Shown: positions 50,601-58,900, counted from the stretch's first letter. The stretch: DNA of 64,000 nucleotides from Cupriavidus pinatubonensis (GCF_019602855.1 NZ_CP080767.1:806001-870000), one strand, 5' to 3'. Notes: generated from the sequence alone by a model not told the origin. Numbers and translations: made by a program.

Positions 50601-51264
50601 CGGCACCGGCCGCTTCTACGACACAGCAGACTCGGGTGCGACCGGATACAACTCGGTGTATGGAGTCTGGGACGATCAGACGACCACGGCCACCCGGGCA
50701 AATCTGCAACCCCAGACACTGACCTCGGGGAGCATGACCGTAGGCGGTGTGTCGCGCACGGTGTACACGCTCACTGGCAATACAGTGGATTACACCAAGC
50801 AGAAGGGCTGGGTCATCGACTTGCTGACGCAGGGCGAGCGCGTCGTCGTGAAACCGAAAGTGGACGCGGAGCGCCTGGTGATCACGACGCTGACGCCGTC
50901 CACCGACGAGTGCGTGGGCGGGATCAGTTCCAACCTGCTCGACTTCTCGGCACTGAACGGCTCCGCGCTGAACTATTCGGTACTTGACGTCAACAGCGAC
51001 GGCAAGATCGACGCCTCGGACAAGGTGACGAACTCGAGCAACAAGTTATTGGTCGTCTCGGGTTTGTCCCAGCAAGGCAACTTCGGCTCGACCATCTTCC
51101 TCGGTGGCGGCGGAGGCGGCGGTGGGGGAGGGGGCGGCGGTGGAGGCGGAGGAGGGGGTGGCCACCTGAAAGTGGCCAGCGCGACAACCGGCGAGGTCAT
51201 CAGCGTCGTCGAACAAGGCAACGTCGCACGCAACCGCCTTTCATGGAGGCAGATTTCGCAATGA
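47602..51264 (+). CDS. pilY1: Type IV pilus tip-associated protein PilY1
   Basis: 1220 residues. Signal peptide to about residue 34, then a von Willebrand A region with the metal site D55-D-S57-G-S59. The C-terminal beta-propeller (about 700-1100) has G-D-I-V-N-S-S-P-I-Y, G-A-N-D-G-M-L-H-G-F-D, W-K-T-V-L-I-G-G-M-G-S-G-G-K-A-M-F-A-L-D and Y-A-G-D-L-K-G-R-L-W-K-F-D-L. An EF-hand-like calcium loop D-V-N-S-D-G-K-I-D-A-S-D is at residues 1129-1140. A run of 20 glycines at 1168-1187 precedes the last 33 residues; this tract is unusual. PilY1 primes pilus assembly with the minor pilins and regulates retraction or adhesion through calcium. Confidence 0.93.
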   Translation: MTGYTRYTKAFRRALAATLAGLMALAPVATSFAAVSQQPLIFATSVAPNVMFTLDDSGSMMFEITPESLSPNGTESNWDLTPDSGGWLIYAFPLPSGGQVYSANGSVYSGNKASVVNFSSTSLAAARYRTAALNLSYYNPDVTYRPWYDPSGNLKNADPAKAYYNPMMTSNGSMNLTQDNTVTAYWLSDDGKSYSSKSVKFYPALYYRYDSTLSGCNNSTSNLKCFSRIEIRSGSTYAQNGKRTDCASRTACTYAEEIQNFANWFQYYRSRILAMRAAVGQAFASQNQSIRVGYTTINDNTKSGSGSYTGIKRPVAPFDDTSKAAFYQDFYSLDITANGTPLLGAMDTVGKYFQNNSQPWIESAGRPESACRASYHILSTDGYYSDSTSVGDVDSTKGSSIAPVSGTAYQYSPKNPYKDSYSNTLADVAMKYWVNDLRSAENRVPTNARDEAFWQHLVTFTLGVGVKGTLESAPANQPSNPNTPRADVLSAILDKLKAGTISWPKASTSDQTKIDDLWHAAVNARGDNYSAGDASGLTAALNNALSQIASRSGSSSSAATNSTTLNTDTALFLTRFRSGAWTGELLSQAYNPDDQAFSTLNWNAYQQMPAAGSRSIYTWSAGTAPVGKPFTWASDTDTSLSTTQKTALGGDKAMVAYLRGDTTLEKRNGGKYRDRVTDNGTGTLVSNILGDIVNSSPIYVKAADSGYDFLKSTEGRSYFSFLSNNRANRRAMIYVGANDGMLHGFDALTGVEKFAFMPNQAIVGGNAVKSLASPDYIHRFFVDATPASGDAYFQRTSETSASWKTVLIGGMGSGGKAMFALDITDPANFDASKVMWEISGDTETDLGYTIGTPVIGRLNSGKWVAIFGNGYESGSGKAVLYVVDLANPFGTGGIRKIYADPKETATSGNGNGLGSPEVVYDTNLTIQAAYAGDLKGRLWKFDLSDTNPTAWAARMGTTQGVPLFTAVDGVNKTPVAQPITAAPTALINPKDPKKGFLLTFGTGRFYDTADSGATGYNSVYGVWDDQTTTATRANLQPQTLTSGSMTVGGVSRTVYTLTGNTVDYTKQKGWVIDLLTQGERVVVKPKVDAERLVITTLTPSTDECVGGISSNLLDFSALNGSALNYSVLDVNSDGKIDASDKVTNSSNKLLVVSGLSQQGNFGSTIFLGGGGGGGGGGGGGGGGGGGGHLKVASATTGEVISVVEQGNVARNRLSWRQISQ
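51103..51162 (+). repeat. Twenty consecutive glycine codons in pilY1
   Basis: Sixty bp of GGN codons in mixed order (GGC, GGA, GGT, GGG). The mix means it is not a mononucleotide tract, yet runs of up to six G occur and could slip. Confidence 0.9.
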
Positions 51265-51752
51265 ACGCACGCACTCTGGCACACCGGGGTAGCACGGGTC
51301 TATGCCGCACCCGGCGCCTGGCTCAAGGCATGACGCTGATGGAACTGATGGCCGTCGTGGCCATCCTCGGCATCCTGGCCGCGATCGCCATTCCCAACTA
51401 CACAGAGTATGTGCGGCGCGGCTACCGCGCCGACGCGCGCGGCATGATGACGGAAGCCGCGCAGGTGCTCGAGCGGTTCCGCTCAGTCAACGGGCGCTAC
51501 AACCAGGACGTGGGCGGGAATGCTTTTGCGTTGCCGGCGGGGCTGCGGACGTCGCCGCGCGACAGTACGCGCGTGCGCTACAACGTTTCGATCGTTGCCA
51601 ATTCGCTGACTGCGAACAGTTATCTGCTCCAGGCTGTTCCCGTGGATGCCACGGATGCCTGCGGCACCTATACGCTGGATCAGGCCGGCACGCGTCTGAA
51701 TACCGTTGGCGCGAACCCGGCGGCGTACCTGCAGAATTGCTGGGAGCGCTGA
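51261..51752 (+). CDS. pilE: Minor pilin PilE
   Basis: 163 residues from ATG 51261 (ATGA overlap with pilY1). Prepilin site Q-G/M-T-L-M-E-L-M with Gly -1 and Glu +5, then a hydrophobic helix A-V-V-A-I-L-G-I-L-A-A-I-A-I-P-N-Y and Y-V-R-R-G-Y-R-A-D-A-R (residues 50-60). The C-terminal A-C-G-T-Y-T-L plus a final Cys in N-C-W-E-R can form the pilin disulfide. Last gene of the plus-strand operon. Confidence 0.9.
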   Translation: MNARTLAHRGSTGLCRTRRLAQGMTLMELMAVVAILGILAAIAIPNYTEYVRRGYRADARGMMTEAAQVLERFRSVNGRYNQDVGGNAFALPAGLRTSPRDSTRVRYNVSIVANSLTANSYLLQAVPVDATDACGTYTLDQAGTRLNTVGANPAAYLQNCWER

Positions 51753-51773
51753 CGCCGAGGGGGCGGCCACGCT

Positions 51774-52238
51774 CTAGCGCTTGCTATTCCCTGACGTCAC
51801 CTCGGCCAGCACATCGGAAAACTCGGCGACATCCTCAAAGCTCCGATACACGGAAGCAAACCGGATATAGGCGATCTTGTCGAGCTTGCGCAGTTCGCGC
51901 ATGACCAGTTCACCGACCTGGCTGCTGGGAATTTCCTTCTGGCCGAGGGCGAGCAGCTTTTCTTCGATGCGGGTAATGGCCTCGTCGATGGCTTCAGCCG
52001 ACACGGGGCGCTTGCGCAGCGCCAGGCGCATGGAATCCTTCAGCTTGGCGCGGCTGTAGTCCACGCGCGAGCCGTTCTTCTTGACGATGGCCGGAAAGAA
52101 TAGTTCGATCCGCTCGTAAGTGGTGAAGCGGCGGTCGCAGGCTTCGCAGCGCCGGCGCCGGCGTACGGCATCGCCGTCTTCCGACATGCGGGTGTCGAGC
52201 ACCTGGGTATTGGAATGTCCGCAAAAGGGGCATTTCAT
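51774..52238 (-). CDS. nrdR: Transcriptional repressor NrdR
   Basis: 154 residues. N-terminal zinc ribbon C-P-F-C near residue 3 and C-E-A-C near residue 31, then R-R-F-T-T-Y-E-R and the ATP-cone domain. NrdR represses ribonucleotide reductase genes in response to ATP/dATP. AAGGTGG precedes the ATG. It follows glyA, a common gene order in betaproteobacteria. A hairpin lies between them. Convergent with pilE. Confidence 0.96.
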   Translation of the reverse strand: MKCPFCGHSNTQVLDTRMSEDGDAVRRRRRCEACDRRFTTYERIELFFPAIVKKNGSRVDYSRAKLKDSMRLALRKRPVSAEAIDEAITRIEEKLLALGQKEIPSSQVGELVMRELRKLDKIAYIRFASVYRSFEDVAEFSDVLAEVTSGNSKR

Positions 52239-52351
52239 GCCTGACCACCTTCAGAATTGAGCCCGGCCGCCTTGGTATCTTGTCCTTCTATGGCAGTAGG
52301 GCAGGTTGGCGAGGCCCGCAAGCGGCGCGGTGGCGCGCCCGCGGGGCTGCC

Positions 52352-52371
52352 GGCCGCCCTCGCGGGCGGCC
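52352..52371 (-). terminator. Hairpin between glyA and nrdR
   Basis: GGCCGCCC-TCGC-GGGCGGCC perfect 8-bp stem. No good T run follows, so it may only weaken read-through from glyA into nrdR. Confidence 0.45.
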
Positions 52372-52381
52372 ATGCACAGCA

Positions 52382-53629
52382 TCAGCCGTAGACCGGAAAA
52401 CGCTTGGTCAGGGCGGAAACCTGCTCGCGCACGCTGGCGATGTTGCCCGCGTCGTGCGGGTTGTCCAGCACGTCGGCGATCAGGTTGCCGACGATACGCG
52501 CTTCTTCTTCCTTGAAGCCGCGCGTGGTCATGGCCGGCGAGCCGACGCGAATGCCCGAGGTCACGAACGGCTTTTCCGGATCGTTCGGGATCGCGTTCTT
52601 GTTCACGGTCAGGTGCGCTTCGCCCAGGATGCGCTCGGCTTCCTTGCCGGTGATGTTCTTGGCGCGCAGGTCGACCAGCATCACGTGGCTTTCGGTGCGG
52701 CCCGAGACAATGCGCAGGCCGCGCGCGATCAGCGTTTCGGCCAGCACGGCGGCGTTCTTGACCACCTGTTCCTGGTAAGCCTTGAATTCCGGCGTCAGCG
52801 CTTCCTTGAACGCGACGGCCTTGCCAGCGATCACATGCATCAGCGGACCGCCCTGGATGCCCGGGAAGATCGACGAGTTGATGGCCTTCTCATGCTCGGC
52901 CTTCATCAGGATCACGCCGCCGCGCGGGCCGCGCAGGCTCTTGTGCGTGGTGGTGGTGACGAAGTCGGCGTGCGGCACCGGGTTCGGGTACACGCCCGCG
53001 GCGATCAGGCCGGCGTAGTGGGCCATGTCGACCATGAAGTAGGCACCGATCGACTTGGCGACCTTGCCGATGCGCTCGAAGTCGATGCGCAGCGCGAAGG
53101 CCGATGCGCCGGCGATGATCAGCTTCGGCTTCTTCTCTTGTGCCAGCTTTTCCAGCGCGTCGTAGTCGATGTCTTCCTGCGCGTTCAGGCCGTAGCTGAC
53201 CACGTTGAACCACTTGCCGCTCATGTTCAGCGCCATGCCGTGGGTCAGGTGACCGCCTTCGGCCAGGCTCATGCCCATGATGGTGTCGCCCGGCTTCAGC
53301 ACGGCGAAGTACACGCCCTGGTTGGCCTGCGAGCCCGAGTTCGGCTGCACGTTGGCGGCTTCGGCGCCGAACAGCTGCTTGACGCGGTCGATGGCCAGCT
53401 GTTCGACGATGTCGACGTACTCGCAGCCACCGTAGTAGCGCTTGCCGGGATAGCCCTCGGCGTACTTGTTGGTCAGTTGCGAGCCTTGCGCAGCCATCAC
53501 GGCCGGCGAGGTGTAGTTTTCGGAGGCGATCAGCTCGATGTGGTCTTCCTGGCGCTGGTTTTCCTTCTGGATAGCGGCAAAGACCTCGGGGTCGATCTGG
53601 TCGATCGTATAGCGGCTGCGTTCGAACAT
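52382..53629 (-). CDS. glyA: Serine hydroxymethyltransferase
   Basis: 415 residues. Converts serine and tetrahydrofolate to glycine and methylene-THF. Signature: I-A-S-E-N-Y-T-S near residue 33, [13 protein letters not shown] near residue 55, the PLP lysine in [15 protein letters not shown] near residue 228. ATG 53629 begins the conserved sequence. A 380-bp leader upstream contains a ZTP riboswitch (see entry), so expression should rise when the folate-stress signal ZTP/ZMP accumulates. Confidence 0.97.
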   Translation of the reverse strand: MFERSRYTIDQIDPEVFAAIQKENQRQEDHIELIASENYTSPAVMAAQGSQLTNKYAEGYPGKRYYGGCEYVDIVEQLAIDRVKQLFGAEAANVQPNSGSQANQGVYFAVLKPGDTIMGMSLAEGGHLTHGMALNMSGKWFNVVSYGLNAQEDIDYDALEKLAQEKKPKLIIAGASAFALRIDFERIGKVAKSIGAYFMVDMAHYAGLIAAGVYPNPVPHADFVTTTTHKSLRGPRGGVILMKAEHEKAINSSIFPGIQGGPLMHVIAGKAVAFKEALTPEFKAYQEQVVKNAAVLAETLIARGLRIVSGRTESHVMLVDLRAKNITGKEAERILGEAHLTVNKNAIPNDPEKPFVTSGIRVGSPAMTTRGFKEEEARIVGNLIADVLDNPHDAGNIASVREQVSALTKRFPVYG

Positions 53630-53756
53630 GGCGAAACTCGTCTGAAAAAAGGGAATCCGATCACTGCATCGGGGTAGGGCGCGCGGGGAAAGCGATTGGC
53701 GGCCGACGCCGGCGGGTCGATGAACCGTCGGCGCAGGGCGCACCCTGCTTCCCATT

Positions 53757-53850
53757 CGCTGCCCAGGCGAGCGGCAGGCGTCTGAACTTCACGCCAGAGA
53801 ACTTGCGCTTCCTCGTGGTAGTACCCACTGACATCGCCAGTCGCGCAAGG
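53757..53850 (-). promoter_or_regulatory. ZTP (pfl) riboswitch upstream of glyA
   Basis: Reading the minus strand: CTTGCGC pairs with GCGCAAG (P1); G-C-G-A-C-U-G-G-C-G internal loop; GUGG/CCAC stem (P2); GAGGAAGCGC; a short GGCGU/ACGCC linker hairpin; then the hallmark CGCCUGGGCA at 53769-53759. This is the conserved core of the pfl motif, which binds the purine intermediate ZTP/ZMP and is known upstream of glyA. The expression platform is unclear: GCAGGG/CCCTGC (53733-53748) follows, without a T run. Confidence 0.88.
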
Positions 53851-53996
53851 TGGAATGGTTGGCCGCAGTGTAGCGTGAGGCGGGGATTTGCCGCAAGCCG
53901 CGGCAAACGGCCCGCAACCCAAGCCCTGGCGCGCCCCGCAACTTGCTGTTGCAAACTCGTCCTGCGGGTTAACACCGAAGCTGTCGTGCTCTCCGT

Positions 53997-54002
53997 TACA
54001 AT
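53997..54002 (+). promoter_or_regulatory. Putative -10 element directly upstream of ybgC
   Basis: TACAAT ends 7 nt before the ATG at 54010. If used, transcription would begin at or next to the start codon, giving a leaderless or near-leaderless message. No good -35 is visible. Confidence 0.35.
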
Positions 54003-54009
54003 CCCGGCC

Positions 54010-54414
54010 ATGACAAACTTTGTCTGGACCCTGCGCGTGTACTGGGAAGACACCGACGCGGGCGGCGTAGTGTTCTACGCCAACTATCTCAAATTCTTCG
54101 AGCGCGCCCGTACGGAGTGGCTGCGCTCGCTTGGTGTCGAACAGCAGGTGCTGGCCGATGAGGCCGGCGTGGTCTTTATCGTCCGCAGCACGGCAGTGGA
54201 CTACAATGCGCCCGCCCGGCTCGACGACCAGCTTGAGATTCGCACGCGTATCGAACGGGTCGGACCGGCCTCGGTGCAGTTCGCGCAAGAGGCCTGGCGC
54301 GGCGAGACGTTGCTCGCCAGCGGCCAGATCCGCGTTGGCTGTGTCGACCGAAGCACTTTCCGCCCGTCTCCCATTCCCGCCCCTGTCCTGGCCACCATCA
54401 AGACCGCCCGATGA
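54010..54414 (+). CDS. ybgC: Tol-Pal system acyl-CoA thioesterase YbgC
   Basis: 134 residues of the hot-dog fold 4HBT family. The N-terminal V-Y-W-E-D-T-D-A-G-G-V-V-F-Y-A-N-Y motif (residues 10-26) contains the catalytic Asp. It hydrolyses acyl-CoA and is the usual first gene of the tol-pal operon. The longer frame upstream overlaps the glyA leader and is not used. Stop overlaps tolQ by ATGA. Confidence 0.94.
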   Translation: MTNFVWTLRVYWEDTDAGGVVFYANYLKFFERARTEWLRSLGVEQQVLADEAGVVFIVRSTAVDYNAPARLDDQLEIRTRIERVGPASVQFAQEAWRGETLLASGQIRVGCVDRSTFRPSPIPAPVLATIKTAR

Positions 54415-55094
54415 ATCCCGTGACCGTCACGCAAGACCTGTCGATCATTTCGCTGGTGCTACATGCCAGCCTGCTCGCACAGGCCGTCATGGCGCTGCTG
54501 CTCGTCATGTCGCTGTTTTCCTGGACTTATATCTTCCGTAAGCATCTGGCGCTGCGCTCGGCGCGCACGCAGACGGAAGGTTTCGAACGCGACTTCTGGG
54601 CCGGCGGCGACCTGCAGGCGCTATATAACAGTGCCGTCAACAACCGGCACAACACCGGCGCCCTCGAGCGGATCTTCGAGTCCGGCATGGGCGAATTTTT
54701 GAAGGCGCGCGAGCGCGGCAACGAAGCCAGCGCACTGCTCGACGCCGCCCGCCGCGCGATGCGCGCGGCCTACCAGCGCGAAATGGACGTACTCGAATCG
54801 CACCTGCCGTTCCTGGCCTCGGTCGGCTCGGTCAGTCCCTATATCGGCCTGTTTGGGACCGTCTGGGGGATCATGAACGCGTTCCGCGGCCTGTCCAATG
54901 TGCAGCAGGCGACGCTCGCATCGGTGGCGCCCGGCATCGCGGAAGCCCTCGTGGCGACCGCGATCGGCCTTTTCGCCGCTATCCCGGCCGTGATCGCCTA
55001 CAACCGCTACGCCACCGAGATCGATCGTCTGGCCATCCGGTTCGAAAGCTTCATGGAAGAATTCCTGAACATCCTGCAGCGGCAGACCCGCTGA
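54411..55094 (+). CDS. tolQ: Tol-Pal system protein TolQ
   Basis: 227 residues. Inner-membrane proton-channel subunit related to ExbB/MotA. Three hydrophobic segments (about 15-40, 133-155, 170-195); the G-L-F-G-T-V-W-G-I-M segment near residue 142 and A-T-A-I-G-L-F-A-A-I-P-A near residue 180 are diagnostic. Works with TolR to energise TolA. Confidence 0.96.
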   Translation: MNPVTVTQDLSIISLVLHASLLAQAVMALLLVMSLFSWTYIFRKHLALRSARTQTEGFERDFWAGGDLQALYNSAVNNRHNTGALERIFESGMGEFLKARERGNEASALLDAARRAMRAAYQREMDVLESHLPFLASVGSVSPYIGLFGTVWGIMNAFRGLSNVQQATLASVAPGIAEALVATAIGLFAAIPAVIAYNRYATEIDRLAIRFESFMEEFLNILQRQTR

Positions 55095-55120
55095 CCGATT
55101 GAACGCCCAGGAGACCAGCA

Positions 55121-55558
55121 ATGGCAGCCATTCAGCGCCGCGGCGGATCACGCCGCCGGGCCAGTGCCGAGATCAACGTCGTACCGTATATCGACGTGAT
55201 GCTCGTGCTGCTGGTCATCTTCATGGTGGCGGCACCGATCGTCAGCCCCGCCGTCGTCGACCTGCCGACCGTGGCCAATGCCACGCCGCAACAGAAGGCC
55301 CCGCCGATCGTCGTCACGGTGCGGGAGGACGGGGTCCTGACCGCGCGCGGCAAAGACAACGCCGGCAACTCGTTCGAGCACAAGCTCGACAAGAACGGCC
55401 TGCTCGATTTCGTGCACCAGCGCCAGAACGAGAACCCGGACCAGCCCGTAGTGATCGCCGCGGACCGCTCGGTCAAGTACGAGTCCGTGCTCGACGTCAT
55501 GTCCGTGCTCAAGGCCGATGGCATCAAGCGTGTCGGCCTGATGGTGAAGTCAAAGTAG
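55121..55558 (+). CDS. tolR: Tol-Pal system protein TolR
   Basis: 145 residues. Single N-terminal transmembrane helix starting at I-N-V-V-P-Y-I-D-V-M-L-V-L-L-V-I-F, with the key Asp in Y-I-D-V near residue 24 for proton use. ExbD/TolR family periplasmic domain follows. 26 nt after tolQ. Confidence 0.96.
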   Translation: MAAIQRRGGSRRRASAEINVVPYIDVMLVLLVIFMVAAPIVSPAVVDLPTVANATPQQKAPPIVVTVREDGVLTARGKDNAGNSFEHKLDKNGLLDFVHQRQNENPDQPVVIAADRSVKYESVLDVMSVLKADGIKRVGLMVKSK

Positions 55559-55577
55559 AACGCGCCGCCTGCGTGAG

Positions 55578-56789
55578 ATGCCTGTCCGAATGCCGCGCCC
55601 CATGACGACCGCTGTTGCCTATCCTTACCAGCCGGTGAAGGAGCGGGGGACCCTGCGTTCCTTCCTGCTCGCGCTCCTCATGCACCTGCTGCTCGGCATC
55701 GTGCTGTACTACGGCGTGCATTGGCAGAGCAGCACGCCGGTCGGCTCCGAAGCCGAGTTGTGGGACGAAATCCCGGCCACGACCGCGCCGCCCCCGCCTC
55801 CGCCTGCGCCCGAGCCGGTGGTCCAGCCGCGGCCCGCGCCGCCGGCGCCCGAGGTAAAGAGCAAGATCGAGGAAGACGCCGATATCGCGCTTGAGCGCCA
55901 GAAGCGCCGAGCCGCCGAGCAGGCCGCCAAGGAAGAGGCTGCGCGCAAGGAAGCCGCACGCAAAGAGGCCGATCGCAAAGAGGCCGATCGCAAAGAGGCC
56001 GAACGCAAGGAAGCCCAGCGCAAGGAAGCCCAGCGCGAGGAAGCGGAGCGTAAGGAAGCGGAGCGTAAGGAAGCGGAGCGTAAGGAAGCGGAGCGTAAGG
56101 AAGCGGAGCGTAAGGAAGCGGAGCGTAAGGAAGCGGAGCGTAAGGAAGCGCAACACAAGGAAGACGCGAAGAAGAAGGCCGCGCAACAGGATCAGCAACG
56201 CCGCGAGCAGGCCGAGCGCGAGCGCAAGGAAGCGGATGCCAAGGCAAAAGCCAAGGCAGAGGCCGACGCGAAGGCCAAGGCTGAAGCGCAGGCCCAGGCT
56301 AAGGCGAAGGCTGACGCCGAAGCCAAGGCCAAGTCCGAAGCTCAGGCGAAGGCCAAGGCGGATGCGGAAGCCAAGGCCAAGCGCGAGGCCGCAGCGAACG
56401 CGCAGCGCAAAGGCGAACTGGCGCGCCTGCAGGCGCTGGCCGGCGGTGCTGGTGCGGGCGGGCAGGGCGGCGGCGGTGTGGGCAATACCGCGGGCGCCGG
56501 TGCCGGCGGCGGTGGCAAGGCCTCGCCGGGTTACCCAGACCGCGTGCGCCGCCGCGTGAAGCCGAACATCGTGTTCACGGAAGACGTGCCTGGCAATCCG
56601 ACCGCGGTGGTCTCGGTGCAACTGGCGCCGGACGGCTCGCTGATGTCGGCGCGCCTGTCCAAGTCCAGCGGCAATTCAGCCTGGGATAACGCCGTGCTGC
56701 GCGCGGTCGAGCGGTCGGATCCGCTGCCGCGCGACGAGAACGGCAAGGCGCCCGCGAGCTTCACCATCACTTTCCGACCCAAGGATTAA
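55578..56789 (+). CDS. tolA: Tol-Pal system protein TolA
   Basis: 403 residues, or 395 if the ATG at 55602 is used. One transmembrane helix (about residues 28-45), a Pro-rich stretch, then a very long charged helical domain (about 95-275) of K/E/A/R repeats, including seven exact A-E-R-K-E pentads, and K-A-K-A-x-A blocks. A Gly-rich hinge precedes the C-terminal TonB/TolA-like domain, with Y-P-D-R-V-R-R and W-D-N-A-V-L-R-A-V. TolA links the inner membrane motor to Pal in the outer membrane. Confidence 0.95.
   Translation: MPVRMPRPMTTAVAYPYQPVKERGTLRSFLLALLMHLLLGIVLYYGVHWQSSTPVGSEAELWDEIPATTAPPPPPPAPEPVVQPRPAPPAPEVKSKIEEDADIALERQKRRAAEQAAKEEAARKEAARKEADRKEADRKEAERKEAQRKEAQREEAERKEAERKEAERKEAERKEAERKEAERKEAERKEAQHKEDAKKKAAQQDQQRREQAERERKEADAKAKAKAEADAKAKAEAQAQAKAKADAEAKAKSEAQAKAKADAEAKAKREAAANAQRKGELARLQALAGGAGAGGQGGGGVGNTAGAGAGGGGKASPGYPDRVRRRVKPNIVFTEDVPGNPTAVVSVQLAPDGSLMSARLSKSSGNSAWDNAVLRAVERSDPLPRDENGKAPASFTITFRPKD
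56043..56147 (+). repeat. Seven exact copies of a 15-bp unit in tolA
   Basis: GCGGAGCGTAAGGAA repeated seven times without a mismatch, encoding A-E-R-K-E. Gain or loss of units keeps the frame and changes TolA helix length by 5 residues. Confidence 0.95.
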
Positions 56790-56988
56790 GTGACCCGGGC
56801 GCCATGAATTGCAACATAATGCAACCTTCATTAACCGGTGCCAGTCCCACCGCTACCATGACAGGTTGCCTGACGCGGCCGGCAGCGTGCGATCTGCACG
56901 CGGAACGGGCATGCGCCGTGCGCATCCACGCCTGTTCCGCTGTCTGCCTGCCGTGCCCGATGAATCTTGAAATCGACTGAGGAGCAGC

Positions 56989-58341
56989 ATGCGAAAGCTT
57001 TGGGCCCCCAACTGGCTGTCCGCGAAGCGGCACCACGCAAACCAGGCCGCGACCCGATTGATTGGCCGGCACGCACTGATGGCCTGGCTGGCCGCCGCGC
57101 TGGCCTTGTCCGCCGGCGCCGCACAGGCGCAACTGAACGTGGAGATCTCCGGTGTTGGCGCGAGCCAGATCCCGGTCGCCACGGCGAACTTCCAGGGCGA
57201 GGCCCAAGCCCCGCAGAACCTAACCGCCATCATTCGCAGCGACCTCGCGCGCAGCGGCCGTCTCCGCAACGTTGATCCGGGCGGTGCCACGGTGGCCGAG
57301 TCGGCCAATGTCGATCTCGGAAGCTGGAAAAGCCGCGGCGCCGATGCCTTCGTTGCCGGCAGCGTGACGCCTTCGGGCAACGGCCAGTACGAGGTGCGCT
57401 TCCGCCTTTACGACACCGTCAAGGGCCAGAGCCTGGGCGGGCTGGCGTTCAACGTCAACCAGGGCCAGTTGCGTGTCACGGCTCACAAGATCGCCGACTA
57501 CATCTACGAGAAGCTGCTCGGCGAGCGTGGCGTGTTCGCGACGCGCCTGTCCTATGTGTCGCGTGTCGGCGGCCGCTACCAGTTGCTGATCTCCGATTCG
57601 GATGGCCAGAACTCGCAGGTTGCGCTGACCAGCAACGAGCCGATCATCTCGCCGTCGTGGTCGCCGGACGGCCGCCGCGTGGCCTATGTCTCGTTCGAAG
57701 CCAAGAAGCCGGTGGTGTACGTGCACGACCTGGCCACGGGCAAGCGCACGCTGGTGTCGAACCAGAAGGGCAATAACAGCGCGCCGTCGTGGTCGCCCGA
57801 TGGGCAGCACCTGGCCGTGGCGCTGTCGCGCGATGGCAATACCCAGGTGTACCAAGTCAATGCCGATGGTTCGGGTATTCGCCGCCTGACCCGCAGCAGC
57901 GCGATCGACACCGAGCCGCAGTATTCGCCTGACGGCAAGAGCATCTATTTCACCAGCGACCGCGGCGGTGCACCGCAGGTCTATCGCATGCCGGCAGGCG
58001 GCGAGGAAGCGGGCAGCGCGCAGCGCGTGACCTTCAAGGGCAGCTACAACGTGAGCCCGCGGATTTCGCCGGACGGCAAGTATCTGGCGTACATCACGCG
58101 CTCGGGCGGCTTCAAGCTGCAGCTGCAGGACCTGACCAACGGCGACGTCACCTCGCTGACCGATACGTCCAATGACGAAGCGCCGAGCTTTGCCGCGAAC
58201 GGCAAGTACATCCTATACGCCACCCGCGTGGGCGGCCGCTCGGTACTGGCGGCGGTGTCCACTGACGGGCGTACCCGGCAGGTTCTGTCTCTCCAGTCCG
58301 GCGATGTCCGCGAGCCGTCCTGGGGTCCTTTCATGCAATAA
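56989..58341 (+). CDS. tolB: Tol-Pal system beta-propeller protein TolB
   Basis: 450 residues. Strong GAGGAG before ATG 56989 fixes this start; the signal peptide then has an unusually long basic N-region, its hydrophobic core being at residues 31-48 (cleavage after A-Q-A). N-terminal alpha/beta domain, then a six-bladed propeller with repeated [10 protein letters not shown] motifs. Periplasmic partner of Pal. A 199-bp gap before it may hold its own promoter. Confidence 0.96.
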   Translation: MRKLWAPNWLSAKRHHANQAATRLIGRHALMAWLAAALALSAGAAQAQLNVEISGVGASQIPVATANFQGEAQAPQNLTAIIRSDLARSGRLRNVDPGGATVAESANVDLGSWKSRGADAFVAGSVTPSGNGQYEVRFRLYDTVKGQSLGGLAFNVNQGQLRVTAHKIADYIYEKLLGERGVFATRLSYVSRVGGRYQLLISDSDGQNSQVALTSNEPIISPSWSPDGRRVAYVSFEAKKPVVYVHDLATGKRTLVSNQKGNNSAPSWSPDGQHLAVALSRDGNTQVYQVNADGSGIRRLTRSSAIDTEPQYSPDGKSIYFTSDRGGAPQVYRMPAGGEEAGSAQRVTFKGSYNVSPRISPDGKYLAYITRSGGFKLQLQDLTNGDVTSLTDTSNDEAPSFAANGKYILYATRVGGRSVLAAVSTDGRTRQVLSLQSGDVREPSWGPFMQ

Positions 58342-58364
58342 CGCAATAACAGGAGTCTCTCGCC

Positions 58365-58877
58365 ATGCCCCAACTGATGACTAAAACCCTTGCCGTCGCC
58401 GCCCTGCTGGCCCTAGGTGCCTGCAGCTCCGGCGTGAAGCTGGACGACGCCGCCAATGCCGGCGCCAACAAGGGCGGCACCGGTGCCGATGCCCGCACGG
58501 TGCAGCCGGTGGACGTTTCGCGTGACCCGCTGAACGATCCGAACAGCCCGCTGGCCAAGCGCAGCGTGTACTTCGACTTTGATAGCTACAGCGTCAAGCC
58601 CGAATACCAAAGCATGCTCGGCGAGCACGCCAAGTACCTGGGCTCGAACAAGGGCCGCAAGATCCTGATCCAGGGCAATACCGACGAACGCGGTACCAGC
58701 GAGTACAACCTTGCCCTGGGCCAGAAGCGTGCCGAAGCGGTGCGCCGTTCGCTGGCGACCATGGGCGTGTCCGATAGCCAGATGGAGGCCGTGAGCCTGG
58801 GCAAGGAAAAGCCGAAGTCGACGGGCCACGACGAAGCCGCCTGGGCCGAGAACCGCCGCGCCGACATCAACTACTGA
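58365..58877 (+). CDS. pal: Peptidoglycan-associated lipoprotein Pal
   Basis: 170 residues. Lipobox L-G-A-C near residue 21, a Gly/Ala-rich linker, then an OmpA-like domain with V-Y-F-D-F-D near residue 67, Q-G-N-T-D-E-R-G-T-S-E-Y-N near residue 105 and A-E-N-R-R-A-D-I at the end. Anchors the outer membrane to peptidoglycan. 23 nt after tolB. Confidence 0.97.
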   Translation: MPQLMTKTLAVAALLALGACSSGVKLDDAANAGANKGGTGADARTVQPVDVSRDPLNDPNSPLAKRSVYFDFDSYSVKPEYQSMLGEHAKYLGSNKGRKILIQGNTDERGTSEYNLALGQKRAEAVRRSLATMGVSDSQMEAVSLGKEKPKSTGHDEAAWAENRRADINY

Positions 58878-58900
58878 TCTGATCCGCGTACAGGCCATCC

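Larger units (their letters stand above)
53630..54009. other. Divergent region between glyA and ybgC
   Basis: 380 bp with no protein gene. On the minus strand it carries the ZTP riboswitch and two downstream hairpins (53733-53748 and a longer-range one around 53703-53732). On the plus strand a -10-like TACAAT is only 7 nt before the ybgC ATG. Confidence 0.7.

Noticed and set aside
55709-56158. Antisense open frames rich in Ala-Ser-Leu-Arg over tolA
   Set aside because: They mirror the 15-bp tandem repeat of tolA and lack any start signal.
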